A DNA stretch of 64,000 bases from Chrysochromulina tobinii (taxonomy: Eukaryota > Haptophyta > Prymnesiales > Chrysochromulinaceae): assembly GCA_001275005.1 (NCBI GenBank), contig JWZX01003373.1, positions 29,831 to 93,830 of the forward strand. Direction: 5' to 3'. Position numbers and translations under genes: made by a program. The notes beneath the pieces are model-generated. The model was not told the DNA's origin. It saw nothing but the letters and a program-made list of their open reading frames with translations, and did no database searches. Position 1 is the stretch's first letter. Every line of letters starts with the position of its first letter. Of this stretch, positions 9,414 to 20,600 are shown in pieces.

Positions 9414-12400
9414 TTAAAGGCCTGTCTGCGGGCTGCCCGGCCTCCGCGAGAGTATGCGGCTCGTGTGCTGCTCGTGCGACTGCTTCGCGAGGAGTGCAAT
9501 CAACTCGACGATTTCCAACGAGGAAGGTTTCTTGGAGCCGGCAGGAAGCTCCCGGGCAGAGACGCCGAGGGAGGCGCCTTCACTGGCGACGATGGCAGTA
9601 GGAACACCGGGGACGGGGCCGCAGTGAGCCGCGCGCCTCGCCGCAGCCGCTTGCTGCACAGCAGGCACCACGTCGTGAATAGCGTTGCGCGGTCGCAGCG
9701 TTGTGAGCAGTCTCAGCACGTGCGCACACGCATCAGGACTCGAGCTGCAGAGTGTCTCGACGCGGCGCAACGTTTGCGGCGTGAGCTGGTCCACCCCTAG
9801 GAGCGCTGCTAGCTCGCGCAACCGAGCCGAAAAATCCAGTTGCTCGCTGTGTTGCTGGCTGTGTGGCGCGTGGCGGTACACCTCGAGAGGCGCGTGCGCT
9901 TCTATGGCCGAGACGAAAGCACGCTCGCTGAGTCGCACCCGCTCGATCCTCGCAAGCTCGAGCAGCGCGGGCACATTGCGCCACCCCTCCTTGCGGCTCT
10001 GGCTGCAAGCGTGGAGGGCGCGCTCGAGCAGTCGGCCCGTGGGCGCCTGGTCAGCTTTGCGCAGCCGCCAGATCAGCACAGGCAGGCGGTCTTGCTCGAG
10101 GCCATCTTGCGCGGCCAGGCAGAGGATCTCACCCTGGACGAGCGCCGCTAATGATGGCGCAGCGCGCGCCAGCGAGCCGTCTGTAGTCGAGGGTGTGACG
10201 TCGCCCTGCGCCTCCATCGCGACTAGTTCGCCGTCGCTGGCTATATGCGCGCCGCCCTCAAATTCGAAGCTCTCTAAGTGCCGCACCGCCTGCCACCCGA
10301 CGCCAGCCGCGACGCCCGCCTTCAGCGTGTGCAGCAGTGCCCGCCGCGGCAGCACTACCCCCTGCTCAGCAATCTCGTCGAGCAGCCTGACGGTGGCGCT
10401 CCACGGCGGCGGTGGATTCGCCGCCCCATATGCATGCAACGCCTTGCCGTAGTCCTCACCCCGCACTCGCACATTCGCCTCCCTGGCTACGCTGAGGACA
10501 TGCGCTGCCTCGCGCCAGGCTCGATTCGCCACGCACGCTTGCAGACCAAAGTTGATCGCGTGCGGCTTGTGCAGCAGGCCGCGCTCGGGCATGAGCGCAA
10601 TCAGCGCGAGCGTTTGGGGCAGCGGTGCGTTTGCGATGGAGCATGCCAACAGTGCCGCGTGATGCAGCCGCGTGCGCGCGTTCATGTCGAGCGGCGCTCC
10701 CATGCCGTCACCGCGACCACCGTCAAAGAGGCCGAGGCGCAGCTCAGATCGCAACGGCGGTGGGCACGCTGGCGCATCCGTGGTGAGCCCATCGCGGCCG
10801 TGTGCGATCACGCGCCGGCGCGCCGCCTCGAGCTCGACCTCATGCAGTAGCTGCAGCACGATTGGGTACTCGCCGAAAGCAGCCGCAGCAGTCGCAGCAC
10901 TCACAATCGAGTAGCCATCAGGACGCAGCCCTGCAGCTGGCATCGAGTAAAGCAGCCGGAATGCCTCCGCGACCTCTGAAGAGCGCGCGCACAGCTCGAT
11001 CGCGGCCGCATACGTGCGCTCTGTCGGCACGACGCCACGCTTGAGCATCCCTGGCATTAACGCAAGGGCGCGCTGCCAGGGGGGGGCGCTGCCCGGCCGC
11101 ATACTGCTCACCGAACTACTGCCTCGGCTGCCGCCCGATCCGATCCGATCCGATCCGAGCGACACAGCGGGCTTGAGCTCGCTCGCGTGCGAGGACGCCA
11201 GCAGAGCGCCGTCAAATGTGCTCGGGCCGGGGCTGCTGGCAGCTGCCAGCCGCCGCTGGTGCCAAGCAAGGCTTTTCAAGCTCTTTGCCTGTGCGGCGGT
11301 TGGGCGGCACGCGGTGAGCAGGTGGAGGTACGTGATCTCGTCGGGCGCGAGGCCCTGGCGCTCCAGCTCGTCGAGCACCGCGAACGCCTCGTCGCCGCTC
11401 TCTCCAGCCGCGCTGACCACTTGCAGCAAGCAGTTGTAGCTCCTCGTCGTTAGCGAGAGCTTCTCTTGCCGCATCTGCGCAACCAGAGCGCGCGCGGTGC
11501 GCACGTCGGCTCCGTCATGCCGACACGCGGTGATGGCCGCGTGGTACGCTTCCGCCGGGGCGCCCACGCCGAGCGTCTTCATCCGCGGCAGCAGCTCGAG
11601 TGCGGCCTCTTTGTCACAGCTCTCGTCGCATGCAGCGATGGCGGCTGCGTAGGCTTGGCCGATCTCCGGTTGGCGGACGCGCGTCGAATGCTGCTGGTGC
11701 ACCCATACCTCCATCATGCCCACGAGCTGCAGTGCTTCCCCAGAGCGGCCAGACTGCTTCGCACAGCCGGAAAGCGCATTCAGGAAGGCGCGCGCATCCA
11801 GCTGTGCACCCTGCGCCAGCAGCTGCTGCAGCGAACGCAGCCCGGGCGTGCCGGCGGCGTCGCACAGCGCCCGGTCCGTGCTCGACGCCCACACCAATGC
11901 CCCTGTCGAGCGCGGCGACAAGCCGCGGGTAGCCTCCTGGGTGCCTCTCCGGCTGACGGCAGCCTCGAGCTGCGGCCGAAGCGCCTTCGCGAGCTGCGAG
12001 CTTCCGGGCGTCCCCGCTCCGGCGCGTATCACGGCTGCGAAACTCTGCTCGTCGGGCTGCAGCCCAGACTGCTGCATGCGCAGGAGCAAGCTGCGGCGGA
12101 CCAAGGGCAACAAGTGGTGTGAGTCAGGATGGCGGCAGGCGAGGAGGCGGGGACCTTGCAGCGCAGCGCGCAGGTGTGGTGGTGCGAGTTGGATACGTGC
12201 GGCATGCGCGCGCGGGCGAGCGTCGGTGGGCCAGTTGGGCACCTCATTCCTTGATCCCAGCGCTTATCCCGTGCATATGCCTCCAGCAACGCATTATGCG
12301 CCACCAACGAGGGGCGCATGCCGCGCCGCCCAAACTCTTTCAGCACGCCCCGGGCGTGCTCGGCCGCGCCTCGATCTGCGAGCGTGGTCGCGAGGCGAAC

Positions 12401-12709
12401 AAGGTCCTCACGAGTTAGACCTTGCTCGCACGCTCGCAGCTCGGTGACCATGCCATTGACCTCCGCCGCTGGTACCCGCCCAACCAAGCGTAAGTGATGC
12501 GCTTTGTAGCATCCCCGTCCCGCGCAGCACGATGCATCGTTGGCAGCAGCCGCTTTCCGCGCCACCGTGTTCGGCAGCCGCGCCAGCGTGGAGGGGGATC
12601 CAAGGCGCTTCATGCAGCTTGCGTGGCGACGTCGATGCAGTTTTTCCGTTTTCTCTAAGTTTTGTATTGGGGAGCCGGGCTCTACGGGCTTCAAGCTCAC
12701 CATGGGCAT
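9414..12709 (-). CDS. Large pentatricopeptide-repeat (PPR) protein
   Basis: Two exons, 12709-12243 and 12090-9414, with intron 12242-12091 (152 nt, ATGAG|GTGCCC ... CCGCAG|CTTG). Summed coding length is 3144 nt, so 1047 aa, and the join restores RWDQGM-SLLLRMQQSGLQPDEQSFAAVIRAG, a proper PPR. Many 35-residue units follow, for example FRLLYSMPAAGLRPDGYSIV and FAVLDELERQGLAPDEITYL. PPR proteins bind organellar RNA and direct its processing, editing or stability. The N-terminal 60 residues are basic and lack acidic residues in part, fitting organelle import; an alternative start is ATG 12616. The coding DNA carries a short (gatcc)n tract near 11136-11158. Three TGTGAA elements lie 47-89 bp upstream (12756, 12769, 12793). 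Confidence 0.85.
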
Positions 12710-13232
12710 GTCTCCCTTCTAAACAGCTCCTGTGCGGTACCCTCCATGGTGTGTTTGTGAAGTGAGAGTGTGAATTTGAATGTGTGTACTTGTGTGAATG
12801 CGCGTGGTTTCTAACACACGAGACACTAACGAGACACACCCGGGGACACGGGCACACATGGATCACACAGACGAACCTCACAACCATCCCAACCCACCAA
12901 CGCACCCGCACCGCATGACCGCGCGCGACCAGGTCTGCGCGCGACGACCGAATCCGACTCGCGACCGGGTGAGGTCACTTCGAGAATTACCCGATCCGCC
13001 GCGCGCCGGCGCCCGGCCCCGGGGGGCGCTCGTCCGTCCGACGAGCGACGTACGTCGACATTGAACTCACAGCCGCATCCCCGGAGCCGACCGCTGCTCT
13101 CCGCGGCCGACTATGGGTGTCGAATAATAACCAAATTGGTTGTGAATATTCCTATGTTTCGATGTTTTGGGGTTGGGTGAGAGCCTTAAATATAAAAACT
13201 TTGGTCACACAGGCCGCACATTAGTCCGGTCA
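12710..13232. other. Intergenic: PPR promoter, GC-rich island, FtsJ 3' flank
   Basis: 523 bp. Next to the PPR start is GT-rich DNA with three TGTGAA copies; 12920-13060 is a GC-rich block (cgccggcgcccggccccggg); 13120-13200 is AT-rich (attggttgtgaatattcc). No gene is supported. Confidence 0.5.
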
Positions 13233-13946
13233 TTACCGGATACCGCGGTTTTCATCGTCTCGTCTTCCAGACTTCCACACCGTATCGAAAGCCACAGGGT
13301 CAAAACATCTCGCCACCAAATACATTTCGGCGCTCGCAAGACGGGAAGCGGGCGGTTTGGCAAGCACGCCCGAGCTGAAGAAGCGCCTCGACAGCTGCAG
13401 CAACGGCTGCAGCTCCGACCCTTGCAGCACCTTGCCCACAAACGAGCCCCCTGGGCGAAGCACCTTCCGAGCAAAGGAGAAACTTTGCTCAAGCAAGGCA
13501 ACGAGCCGCGCTTCGTCGAGTGATTTATTCCCGCTCCGGTTGGGACTCACGTCACTCAGCAACAGGTCGCACAATTCGCCGTTGAGCCGTCCAACCACAT
13601 CTTGTTGCACCGTCTTCTCTGTGAAGTCACCCTTGACAAAGTCCACGCCCACGAGTGGCTCGAGTGGCAGCATATCGACCGCAATGACGCGCATGCCTTT
13701 GGCGACCAGAACCTGCGACCATGAGCCTGGTGCCGCTCCCAGCTCCACGGCAACGCCGTCCTTCCGAAGCAGTGGCGGCCGAAAACGGGCGTCCATCTGA
13801 AGCAGCTTGTATGCCGCACGAGAGCGATACCCGTCCCTCAGCGCCTTGCGCACATACTCATCCGCAAGGTGGCGCGCACACCAGCGACTGGACGAGCCGC
13901 TCTTCGTCGCGAAACTTCGAGCAGAGCCGAGGCAGGGAACTCGCAT
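13233..13946 (-). CDS. FtsJ/RrmJ-type rRNA 2'-O-methyltransferase (organellar, MRM2-like)
   Basis: 237 aa single exon starting at ATG 13946. After a short presequence-like start (MRVPCLGSARSFATKSGSSS) comes the full FtsJ fold: YRSRAAYKLLQMD (first catalytic Lys), VELGAAPGSWSQVLV (SAM site), DLLLSDVSPNRSGN (catalytic Asp), SFVGKVLQG (second Lys) and SAEMYLVAR (Glu), so the K-D-K-E tetrad is intact. RrmJ methylates the A-loop uridine of large-subunit rRNA; its eukaryotic organellar form is MRM2. The basic Ser-rich start argues for mitochondrial or plastid import. It is divergent from the next gene, with 158 bp between starts, and TGTGAA at 14001-14006 lies 55 bp upstream. Confidence 0.92.
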   Translation of the reverse strand: MRVPCLGSARSFATKSGSSSRWCARHLADEYVRKALRDGYRSRAAYKLLQMDARFRPPLLRKDGVAVELGAAPGSWSQVLVAKGMRVIAVDMLPLEPLVGVDFVKGDFTEKTVQQDVVGRLNGELCDLLLSDVSPNRSGNKSLDEARLVALLEQSFSFARKVLRPGGSFVGKVLQGSELQPLLQLSRRFFSSGVLAKPPASRLASAEMYLVARCFDPVAFDTVWKSGRRDDENRGIR

Positions 13947-14104
13947 ATGACGTTTATGTCGTCGACGTCTTCGCGCGTGTTCGTGAACAGAACCGATGGC
14001 TGTGAAGAAATCCGAAAACTGTATGTTAATTCTAACTTCTCGCTACCCGTTTTGGGAAAACGCTCCGCCGAATTATCGGTGTCAGGCGCGTGAACGAGGC
14101 CGTA
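13947..14104. promoter_or_regulatory. Divergent promoter, FtsJ / coiled-coil protein
   Basis: 158 bp between opposed start codons. Contains TGTGAA at 14001-14006, 55 bp from the minus start and about 100 bp from the plus start. Confidence 0.55.
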
Positions 14105-15004
14105 ATGCGCGACGCCTTTTCCCTTGGCGTATGCTTGCTTCTGACTCACGCTGTCGTTGTGGGCGTCATACGCTTCATTCGTCCAAGCGTTCAGCCCGCT
14201 GGTTCGCCGTCGTCCTTAAGTGCGTCTGTGGAGCGGCTAGCACACATAGAGCGCCTCATCGGCAGCCTTGACGAGCGCTTGCAGCATTTGGACGATCAGC
14301 TGGACGTCATGGATAGGCGGCTACGCAGGGGACTTGTGCAACGCTCCGCGGCAACTGCAGCGATGGTGAATGCGCAGCCGGTGAACGCTGAGATCCCAGC
14401 GGTGGTGCCCACTCGCATGCCCCGAAGTTCACACGCATCGGGAGCCAGCCCTTGGCTAACGAGTCTTCTCGAGGACATGCAACAAAATCCAAAACCCAGC
14501 GCCGTGAGATTTGTGGCGGCTGCAGACGAGGACCCTGCCGTGGCCAGCTCCAGCGGTGCATATCATGGCAGCGACGGCAAAAGCTCGAAGATGCAACAAC
14601 CCTCTGCTGGCAAAATCGCCGCGGCCGTTGCCACCACACCGGTCTTAGTACCAGATGGCTCGACCAGCCAACCACTGGCCAAGAAGCCACCTGCCGTGGC
14701 GTCGCGGAAGAAGCCCAAGCCGATCAAGGAAGAGGACTGGGAGGCAGAGTGGGAAAAAGAGGATAAGGCCGAGCGGGTGCAAGACAGCAGTAGTCGCAGT
14801 GGCACGAGCACATGGGGATCGAACAGCCTGCTGGAAGAGCTCGCGAAGCTGCTAGGCCAGCAGCCCGGATCGAAGGCGAAGAGCAAACGACGCAAGGCAG
14901 GCAAGGCGAAAGGCAAGGCGAAACCGGGCGCTTTGACAGCCGGCGGAGATGCAGCTGGCGAGGAACGAGACGACGACTTTGTCATCCAGGATGTCCCTGA
15001 ATGA
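14105..15004 (+). CDS. Unrecognised single-span membrane protein with coiled coil
   Basis: First ATG of the frame is 14105; 299 aa. One N-terminal hydrophobic span (about residues 4-24, FSLGVCLLLTHAVVVGVIRF) is followed by a heptad-like stretch VERLAHIERLIGSLDERLQHLDDQLDVMDRRL, then a long Ser/Ala/Pro-rich disordered region, an acidic helix (EEDWEAEWEKEDKAERV), a leucine-containing helix (NSLLEELAKLLGQQ) and a Lys-rich patch before an acidic end. I do not recognise a family. The layout suggests a tail-out membrane protein that oligomerises through its coiled coil. The next gene follows 89 bp downstream on the same strand. Confidence 0.65.
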   Translation: MRDAFSLGVCLLLTHAVVVGVIRFIRPSVQPAGSPSSLSASVERLAHIERLIGSLDERLQHLDDQLDVMDRRLRRGLVQRSAATAAMVNAQPVNAEIPAVVPTRMPRSSHASGASPWLTSLLEDMQQNPKPSAVRFVAAADEDPAVASSSGAYHGSDGKSSKMQQPSAGKIAAAVATTPVLVPDGSTSQPLAKKPPAVASRKKPKPIKEEDWEAEWEKEDKAERVQDSSSRSGTSTWGSNSLLEELAKLLGQQPGSKAKSKRRKAGKAKGKAKPGALTAGGDAAGEERDDDFVIQDVPE

Positions 15005-15069
15005 CCGTGTTAGAAGTGTAGCCTTTTTGTGTGAACGGAACCGTTTTTTTAGGTGTGAATCTATGTTGG

Positions 15070-15081
15070 TGTGAATTCACA
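15070..15081. promoter_or_regulatory. Palindromic TGTGAATTCACA element
   Basis: A perfect 12-bp palindrome made of two inverted TGTGAA half sites, 13 bp upstream of the glycosyltransferase-like start (15094). Single TGTGAA copies also occur at 15030-15035 and 15054-15059. Identical to the element at 38421-38432. Confidence 0.6.
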
Positions 15082-15093
15082 AATAGAGTCAGA

Positions 15094-16761
15094 ATGGCGA
15101 AGCCGGACTTAGTCGCATTCGTGACCTCGCATTTCTTGGTTGACAAAGGTTCGCTACTAGCGTCGGAGGACGCCTGGCGTTCGCCGCCGAAGTGCGCCTC
15201 CTACGGATGTGCACTGATCCAGTGGGCGCGGCAGGCCCATGCGATCGCCTCGCAGGTGCGCAGGCTCTCAGGTGAGTCTGCGAGTGTGCATATGTTCACG
15301 CCGTGCTTACACCCCAGCATCGGAGCGGCCCTGAGCGCCGATGACGCTGCGGTTCGTGTCGTGGTGCATCGCCACTACCACGGGGGGCTGCAACGAGCCA
15401 TCTCATCTCTGCACGAGTACGCAGAGAAGGCCCGCTGCTGCCATGAATGGCGTGGAAAGGCGGTTTATATGATGCTGCGTTGGGTGATTTTTGCCATGGA
15501 ACGCGAAGCACGCGTAGCCGTCTACCTCGACCTCGACGTTGAGATCATGCCACGCCTGTCGGCGCTACTCGCGGAGATGCCGGGAGCAACTCGTGACAGC
15601 GACGACCTCGTCACAGCGACTGGCCGCGACTGGGCAGCACTAGTCAGCTGTTTCGACCGGAGTCGTCAGTTCGCACTGCTCTCATACCCGGATCACTCGT
15701 CGCCCGTCCATGGCGCAGTCTTGATCGCAAGGCCCAACATGACCCTCTTCAAGGACGGCATCGCGCTCATTCGGCGAACCGGAGCTTTCGGGCCCTTCAA
15801 TCTCACACTAGGGTGGGATCATGTGCGTGGGTCGTCATTGACTCGCCCATCATTGAGTGCCATTGATTGCCACTGATCGCCTCCCTATTACATGCAGGTC
15901 GGCCCGCCGCACGAAGTGGTCTCCCATGATGACCACATCTGGAGGCGCCGGCGTGGACATACGCATCTGCTCGACAAGGACAATTGGGACTTTGTGAACG
16001 CAGACACGGACCAGGGGTTCTTCTTCCACATGCTCCGTGTGCGAAACAAGCTCGGAGGCGACCTGAGGCTCACCGAGTGCGCAGAGGACGAGCCTGGCGC
16101 TAAACGCTCGTGGCCAAAGCGCGCGCCGCCATCTAGCCCGGAGACGTTCTGGTTCCACTATGGCGCCATGGGTGGCGAGAAGCCGGACGGTGTGCTCCGA
16201 AGGTGGCATTGGGTCCAGTCCCAGCGCGTGTGCGCGCGAGTGGAATCGATCAATTACTTTGCGGATGGCTCGGAGGTGCTCTTACGCAGCTTACTTTGGG
16301 CGAGGCGGGCAGTCGCTGAGGTTGACTACCTTCAGCGCTGGCTAGCCGAGCAGCCGCACGCCCTTAAAGGTACAGGAGCGAAGTCGGTGCCAGCGATTCA
16401 ACTGGACATCTGTGCTGCTTCTCTGGCAACGGGCCTTGGCTGCCTCGCCCAAAACAACAAGAGCACCATCAACATCGGAGGCCGGCCCGCGCGAGTACGT
16501 GGACGCCACCCAGCCTGGAAGACGTCTCGCAGCGCCACGCTGGCTGAAATAGTCTCGATGCTAATACCCCGTGCCGAAGATTCGACGGAGCTTGCGAGGC
16601 AAGGCACGCGCCTTGCGGCGTCTCTCGGAGGGGAACACGCCTTTCTGGGGCGAGCAATCCCGCTGCTCGCGTCCGCGCAGAGGATCGGTGGCTCTTACAC
16701 AATCGTGCCTCGCTGGAATGATGTGGGCGTCCAAAGGCACAAGGGCGCGGCACCGCACTGA
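15094..16761 (+). CDS. Putative glycosyltransferase-like protein with DXD motif
   Basis: Two exons, 15094-15822 and 15898-16761, intron 75 nt (GATCAT|GTGCGT ... CATGCAG|GTCGG, phase 0); 530 aa. The join gives LGWDHVGPPHEVVSHDDHIW with no frame loss. The region VYLDLDVEIMP resembles the DXD metal/nucleotide-sugar site of GT-A glycosyltransferases, preceded by RGKAVYMMLRWVIFAMERE and followed by HGAVLIARPNMTLF, similar in layout to families that use a DXD on a strand and a later acceptor-binding part. No clear signal peptide at the chosen start; an upstream extension has no ATG. The specific family is not identified, so the substrate is unknown. Confidence 0.6.
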
Positions 16762-17607
16762 GCATACATCCGCCTGGCGGGCACCGCACGGAGATGGGAA
16801 AAGTGATTGGGGCTTGTGCTGACTTAGTGCTGACTGCTGAGTCAGAACTCAACGAATGCTTGCTCTGCTGTCTCCGTGCTGGGCGAGCAGGTTTGACTCG
16901 AAGAGGTTCTTTCTCGTTGGGGATGCTTGACCGGACCATTCGGCTCGCGTCGTTTATAACGGAACGTTGTTTGCTCCCTAGTTACTCCCCGCTCCAGTTC
17001 GTCCCGTACCGCGAGTGGCGAGACGCCCCCGCCAGGCGCCAGCTGACGTGACCGGAGACAGCACCGTGGCTGGCCGCCCGGGGGCGCCGCGGCCGCCGGG
17101 GGCGCACGAACCCCCGGGGCCCGCGCCGCACGCGGGTCGCTCGCCGCGCGCGGAGCCGCACGCCGGGCCGACCTTCCCTGGGGCGCGTCCCGGACTGCCC
17201 CGGGTCCGCGAATTTCGCGAATTTTCAATTTAGATTAACGTTTGAACGCATTGAAATATGGTGTCTACCCACCGACCGCACTGCACACCGCACTGCGCAC
17301 CGCAGGGCCACGTACCGGCAACACTCTCGTCCGCGGGCACGTACCGTTGACGGGCACCGCCAACGACACAAAGTCGTTAGCCCGATCCGCATCTAAAAGC
17401 AACATATCGGGCGTCGGCTCCGTAGGTAGGACTCGGAGCCCTGCGGGGCGCTTCTAAGCTTCGACCTTTCCAACCACGCCACGATGATGATGAGGCCTTG
17501 ATTGGGCTATGTCTCCGCAAAGTTAGACACCTAGTTTCTGCCCTTGTCCCCCTCCCCCGCCCCTTCTGCTGCCCGCATATGGCCACGACCTCTTCAAACC
17601 CAATCCC
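16762..17607. other. Convergent intergenic region with GC-rich island
   Basis: 846 bp between two 3' ends. 17020-17200 is a very GC-rich block (gcccgggggcgccgcggccg) ending abruptly in AT-rich DNA (gcgaatttcgcgaattttca, near 17208-17227). 17270-17330 has degenerate repeats of gcaccgcactg. No gene seen. Confidence 0.5.
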
Positions 17608-20600
17608 TTACTTGGCTGCTTGGCCTGATTGCTTGGAGTCCTGCTTGGTATATTTGGCGAGCCACTCCTTGGCTTCCTCCTCCTCAAACCGCCGGATCGA
17701 ATGCGGCGAAACCTCCTGCATGCACATAGGGCACTGGCGCTCCGCCTCGATGAGCGCCGTGAAGCCCGAGTACAGCGCAGGGAAGGAGCAACTCGGGCAC
17801 GTGGTCAGGTCGCTCAGTACAATGTGGCGCCCGGTGGCGATGCAGTACGGGATCGTGTTGCGCGTGGATGGGCATTCGAGCACAGTCTCCGCCACGCGCG
17901 CATTCGGGTCAAAGGGTGAGGGGGTCTCAGGCTCCTCGATATCCTCGCGCTCGCCAGGCTTACGCACGATCGCCTCGATCTTGCGCTTGTACGCCTCGCC
18001 AATCTGCGAGCGGTACTCAGGGCGCATGAGGGTGGTGGCGTGCTCGAAGGACGCGCCACGCAAGCCGGAGCGGTGGCACTCGATGACCGTCGACGTCATG
18101 ATGGGCACGATATGCATCGGGAAGCGCGAGATGTGCTTGCACACACGGATGAGCATGCGCGCGCCACTCAGATGATCGCCGAGCTTGGTGAGAGGCCGGA
18201 CGAGGACGTACGAGTGCAGCAGCATCAGGTTGAGCGCGAGCTCCTGCGGCACGCGGATGCGCTGGGCCGTGAGCTCGCGGTGCGTGTCGAAGAGAATTCC
18301 GTGCGCGATGCGGTAGTTGCCTAGCTCCTGCTCCTGGCGCGCGATGATGATAGCCGTCTTGGCTGCCTGCGGGTAGTTGCCGAGCGCCATGTAGAGTCTG
18401 AAGATGTAGTTGGGGTCCTTGGGAACGCCGTCGGTCTCGCCCATGAGAAAGTCGATGAGTTGATGTGTCAGCATGTCTGAGCGCGCACGCCCGACCACTT
18501 CGATGGCCTGGTCGACCGCACGCTCAGAGCACTGCAGAAAGAGGCGCAGCGCCTTCGCGTACTCCTTGCACGCGAACCAGAACTCGCCCGCCTTCAGCGC
18601 GTCCGCCTTGCCCTCGTAGTACAGCGCCACCTTTTGATTCTCCTCGTGCGTGCCAGCGCCACCGAGCGACTGCGTGTACACCTCCATTTGATCATGCTTG
18701 CCGGCGAGCTCGAACGCCTCTGTGGGCCGCTTGGCGAGCACGAGGAACTCGATGGCACCACGGAAGTCGCCACGCGCCTGGCAGTGCTGCGCGACGAGCA
18801 GCGCGCCCTGCGGCGACTTGGTCTCTCGAACGATCGCCATGGCGCGGTCCGGCTGCTCGAGCGCGGGGAGGAGCAATAGGCGCACCACCGAATCAAGGTC
18901 GTTGGCGCGCTCATACGCGGTCACCGCCTCCTGCATGGATCCCTCCGCCTCCTTGGCCTTGGCAAACTCGGAGTGCAGCTTGGGCGAGGCGATCTTAGCC
19001 ATCAGTGGTGCGACGGCGCCCCAATTCTTCGTCTTGATGTAGATCGCGGCGGCCTTGTCGAGCTGCTCACCCGTCTCGTACAGACGTGCCGCATCGTTCC
19101 ACTGCTTGAGCGCCTCGAGCAGCACGGCACATTCGCGACAGCACTCGCGGTCCGCGCCTTCCAGTGCGAGGGCCACGCCGCGTGACGCCTCGCCAATACG
19201 CACCGACATCTTGGCGATGCCGACGCGGCAGAGTCGCTCGTGCGTGCCATCGCGCGCCCAGGAGCGTCCCGTCGAGACGGGGGCGTCGCCAAGCCCGCGC
19301 TGGTACATGTTGAGCGCCTGCTCGTACTGCTCACGAAACTCGAGCTGCTTTGCGAACTCCCGTGCAATCATGGGCACCTGGTCGGGGGCGAGCGTCTTGG
19401 CAAGCTTGAGCGCTTGCTCCCAGTGCAACAGGTCGCGTCGCATCTCGAGCGCCGCAAGCGGGCGCGACGACTGCAGAAAGTGGTCCTGCGCGACAGCATG
19501 GTCGTCGAACATGATCGCGAGGTGGCCCGAAAGAAGGTGCTGGTCTTCGAGGCCCTCGAGCTTCTGCAAGGCCATGACCATGCCCGCATCGCCAAGGTGG
19601 CGGTAGCAGCGGGTGGCCATCGGCAGGTCGATTAAAGTCATGGCGGCGTGGCCGAGCTGCACGAAGAGAGCCGCCTCCTTAAGGGTCATGGCGAGGTCCC
19701 ACGCGCGGCTCAGCCGGCCAAGCGCCACAGACTGCTTGAAGCACAGCATGAGCTTTTCCGGGGTGGCGCCGCCCCGCTGGTCGAGTTGCACGATGGCCTC
19801 GTGTGTGGAGAGCACGACGGCCGAGATCGTTCCATTAGGCTCCTGGCAGGTGAGTGTGCCGCCTTTGAGCATGATAGGGGAGAGATGCGGCGAAGCAAGC
19901 CGCTGGTCGGTTGCGATGGCCGTGACAGCCGCGCCGTAGACGGAGTGAGGCTTGTACAGGTAAACCGAGTAGAAGCCGACGCCAAACGCGACGAAGAGGG
20001 TGGGATCGGAGAGGTCCCATAGGATCTTGTGGCCAGCATTCGCCATCGGCAACTGGGGGATGGGCAGCACCGACTCGTCGATGGGCGAGAGCAGGTGGCC
20101 AAGGCCCGCAGCGTCGACGAAGGCGACGCGCGTGCCCGAAGCGTTCGGGAAGCACGCAGTGACTGGCGAGTCGTGACGGAACTCCGAGACCTGCGCCAGC
20201 TCGGGCAGGTACACGTACGTGATGGTGCCGCGCCGCGTGCCGTAAATCAAGAATTCGGCCGTGAGCGCCAGGCACGAGACGTCGCGCTGCTGCTTGTCGT
20301 CGGGAAGGTCGCGCGACGCGATGCCGTTGCCAGAATCGGGCCCGAGCAGCGCTTCGAGCGAGATGCGCCCCGAGGAGAGGACTGCCACGTAGTCGGCGTT
20401 GAGATGGATGGCGTCGACAGTGCCGAGGTACTCCTTCTCGTGCGCGAGTGGGCAGCCTGCGTCGCGCAGGTCGTGGAAAAGCACGTGGTTGTTCATGCCG
20501 AGCGCCACGTGCGTCGGCCCGAGTGCCGCAAAGTCGGGCTCCATCTGCACGGTGACGACGAGCGGCTCGGCCTCCGGCTTGGCCGAGTCCACCACGGAGA

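Noticed and set aside
11136-11158. (gatcc)n tract as a possible microsatellite or mobile-element footprint
   Set aside because: Only about four units, in frame inside the PPR gene (Ser/Arg/Gly codons), so simply a coding microsatellite.
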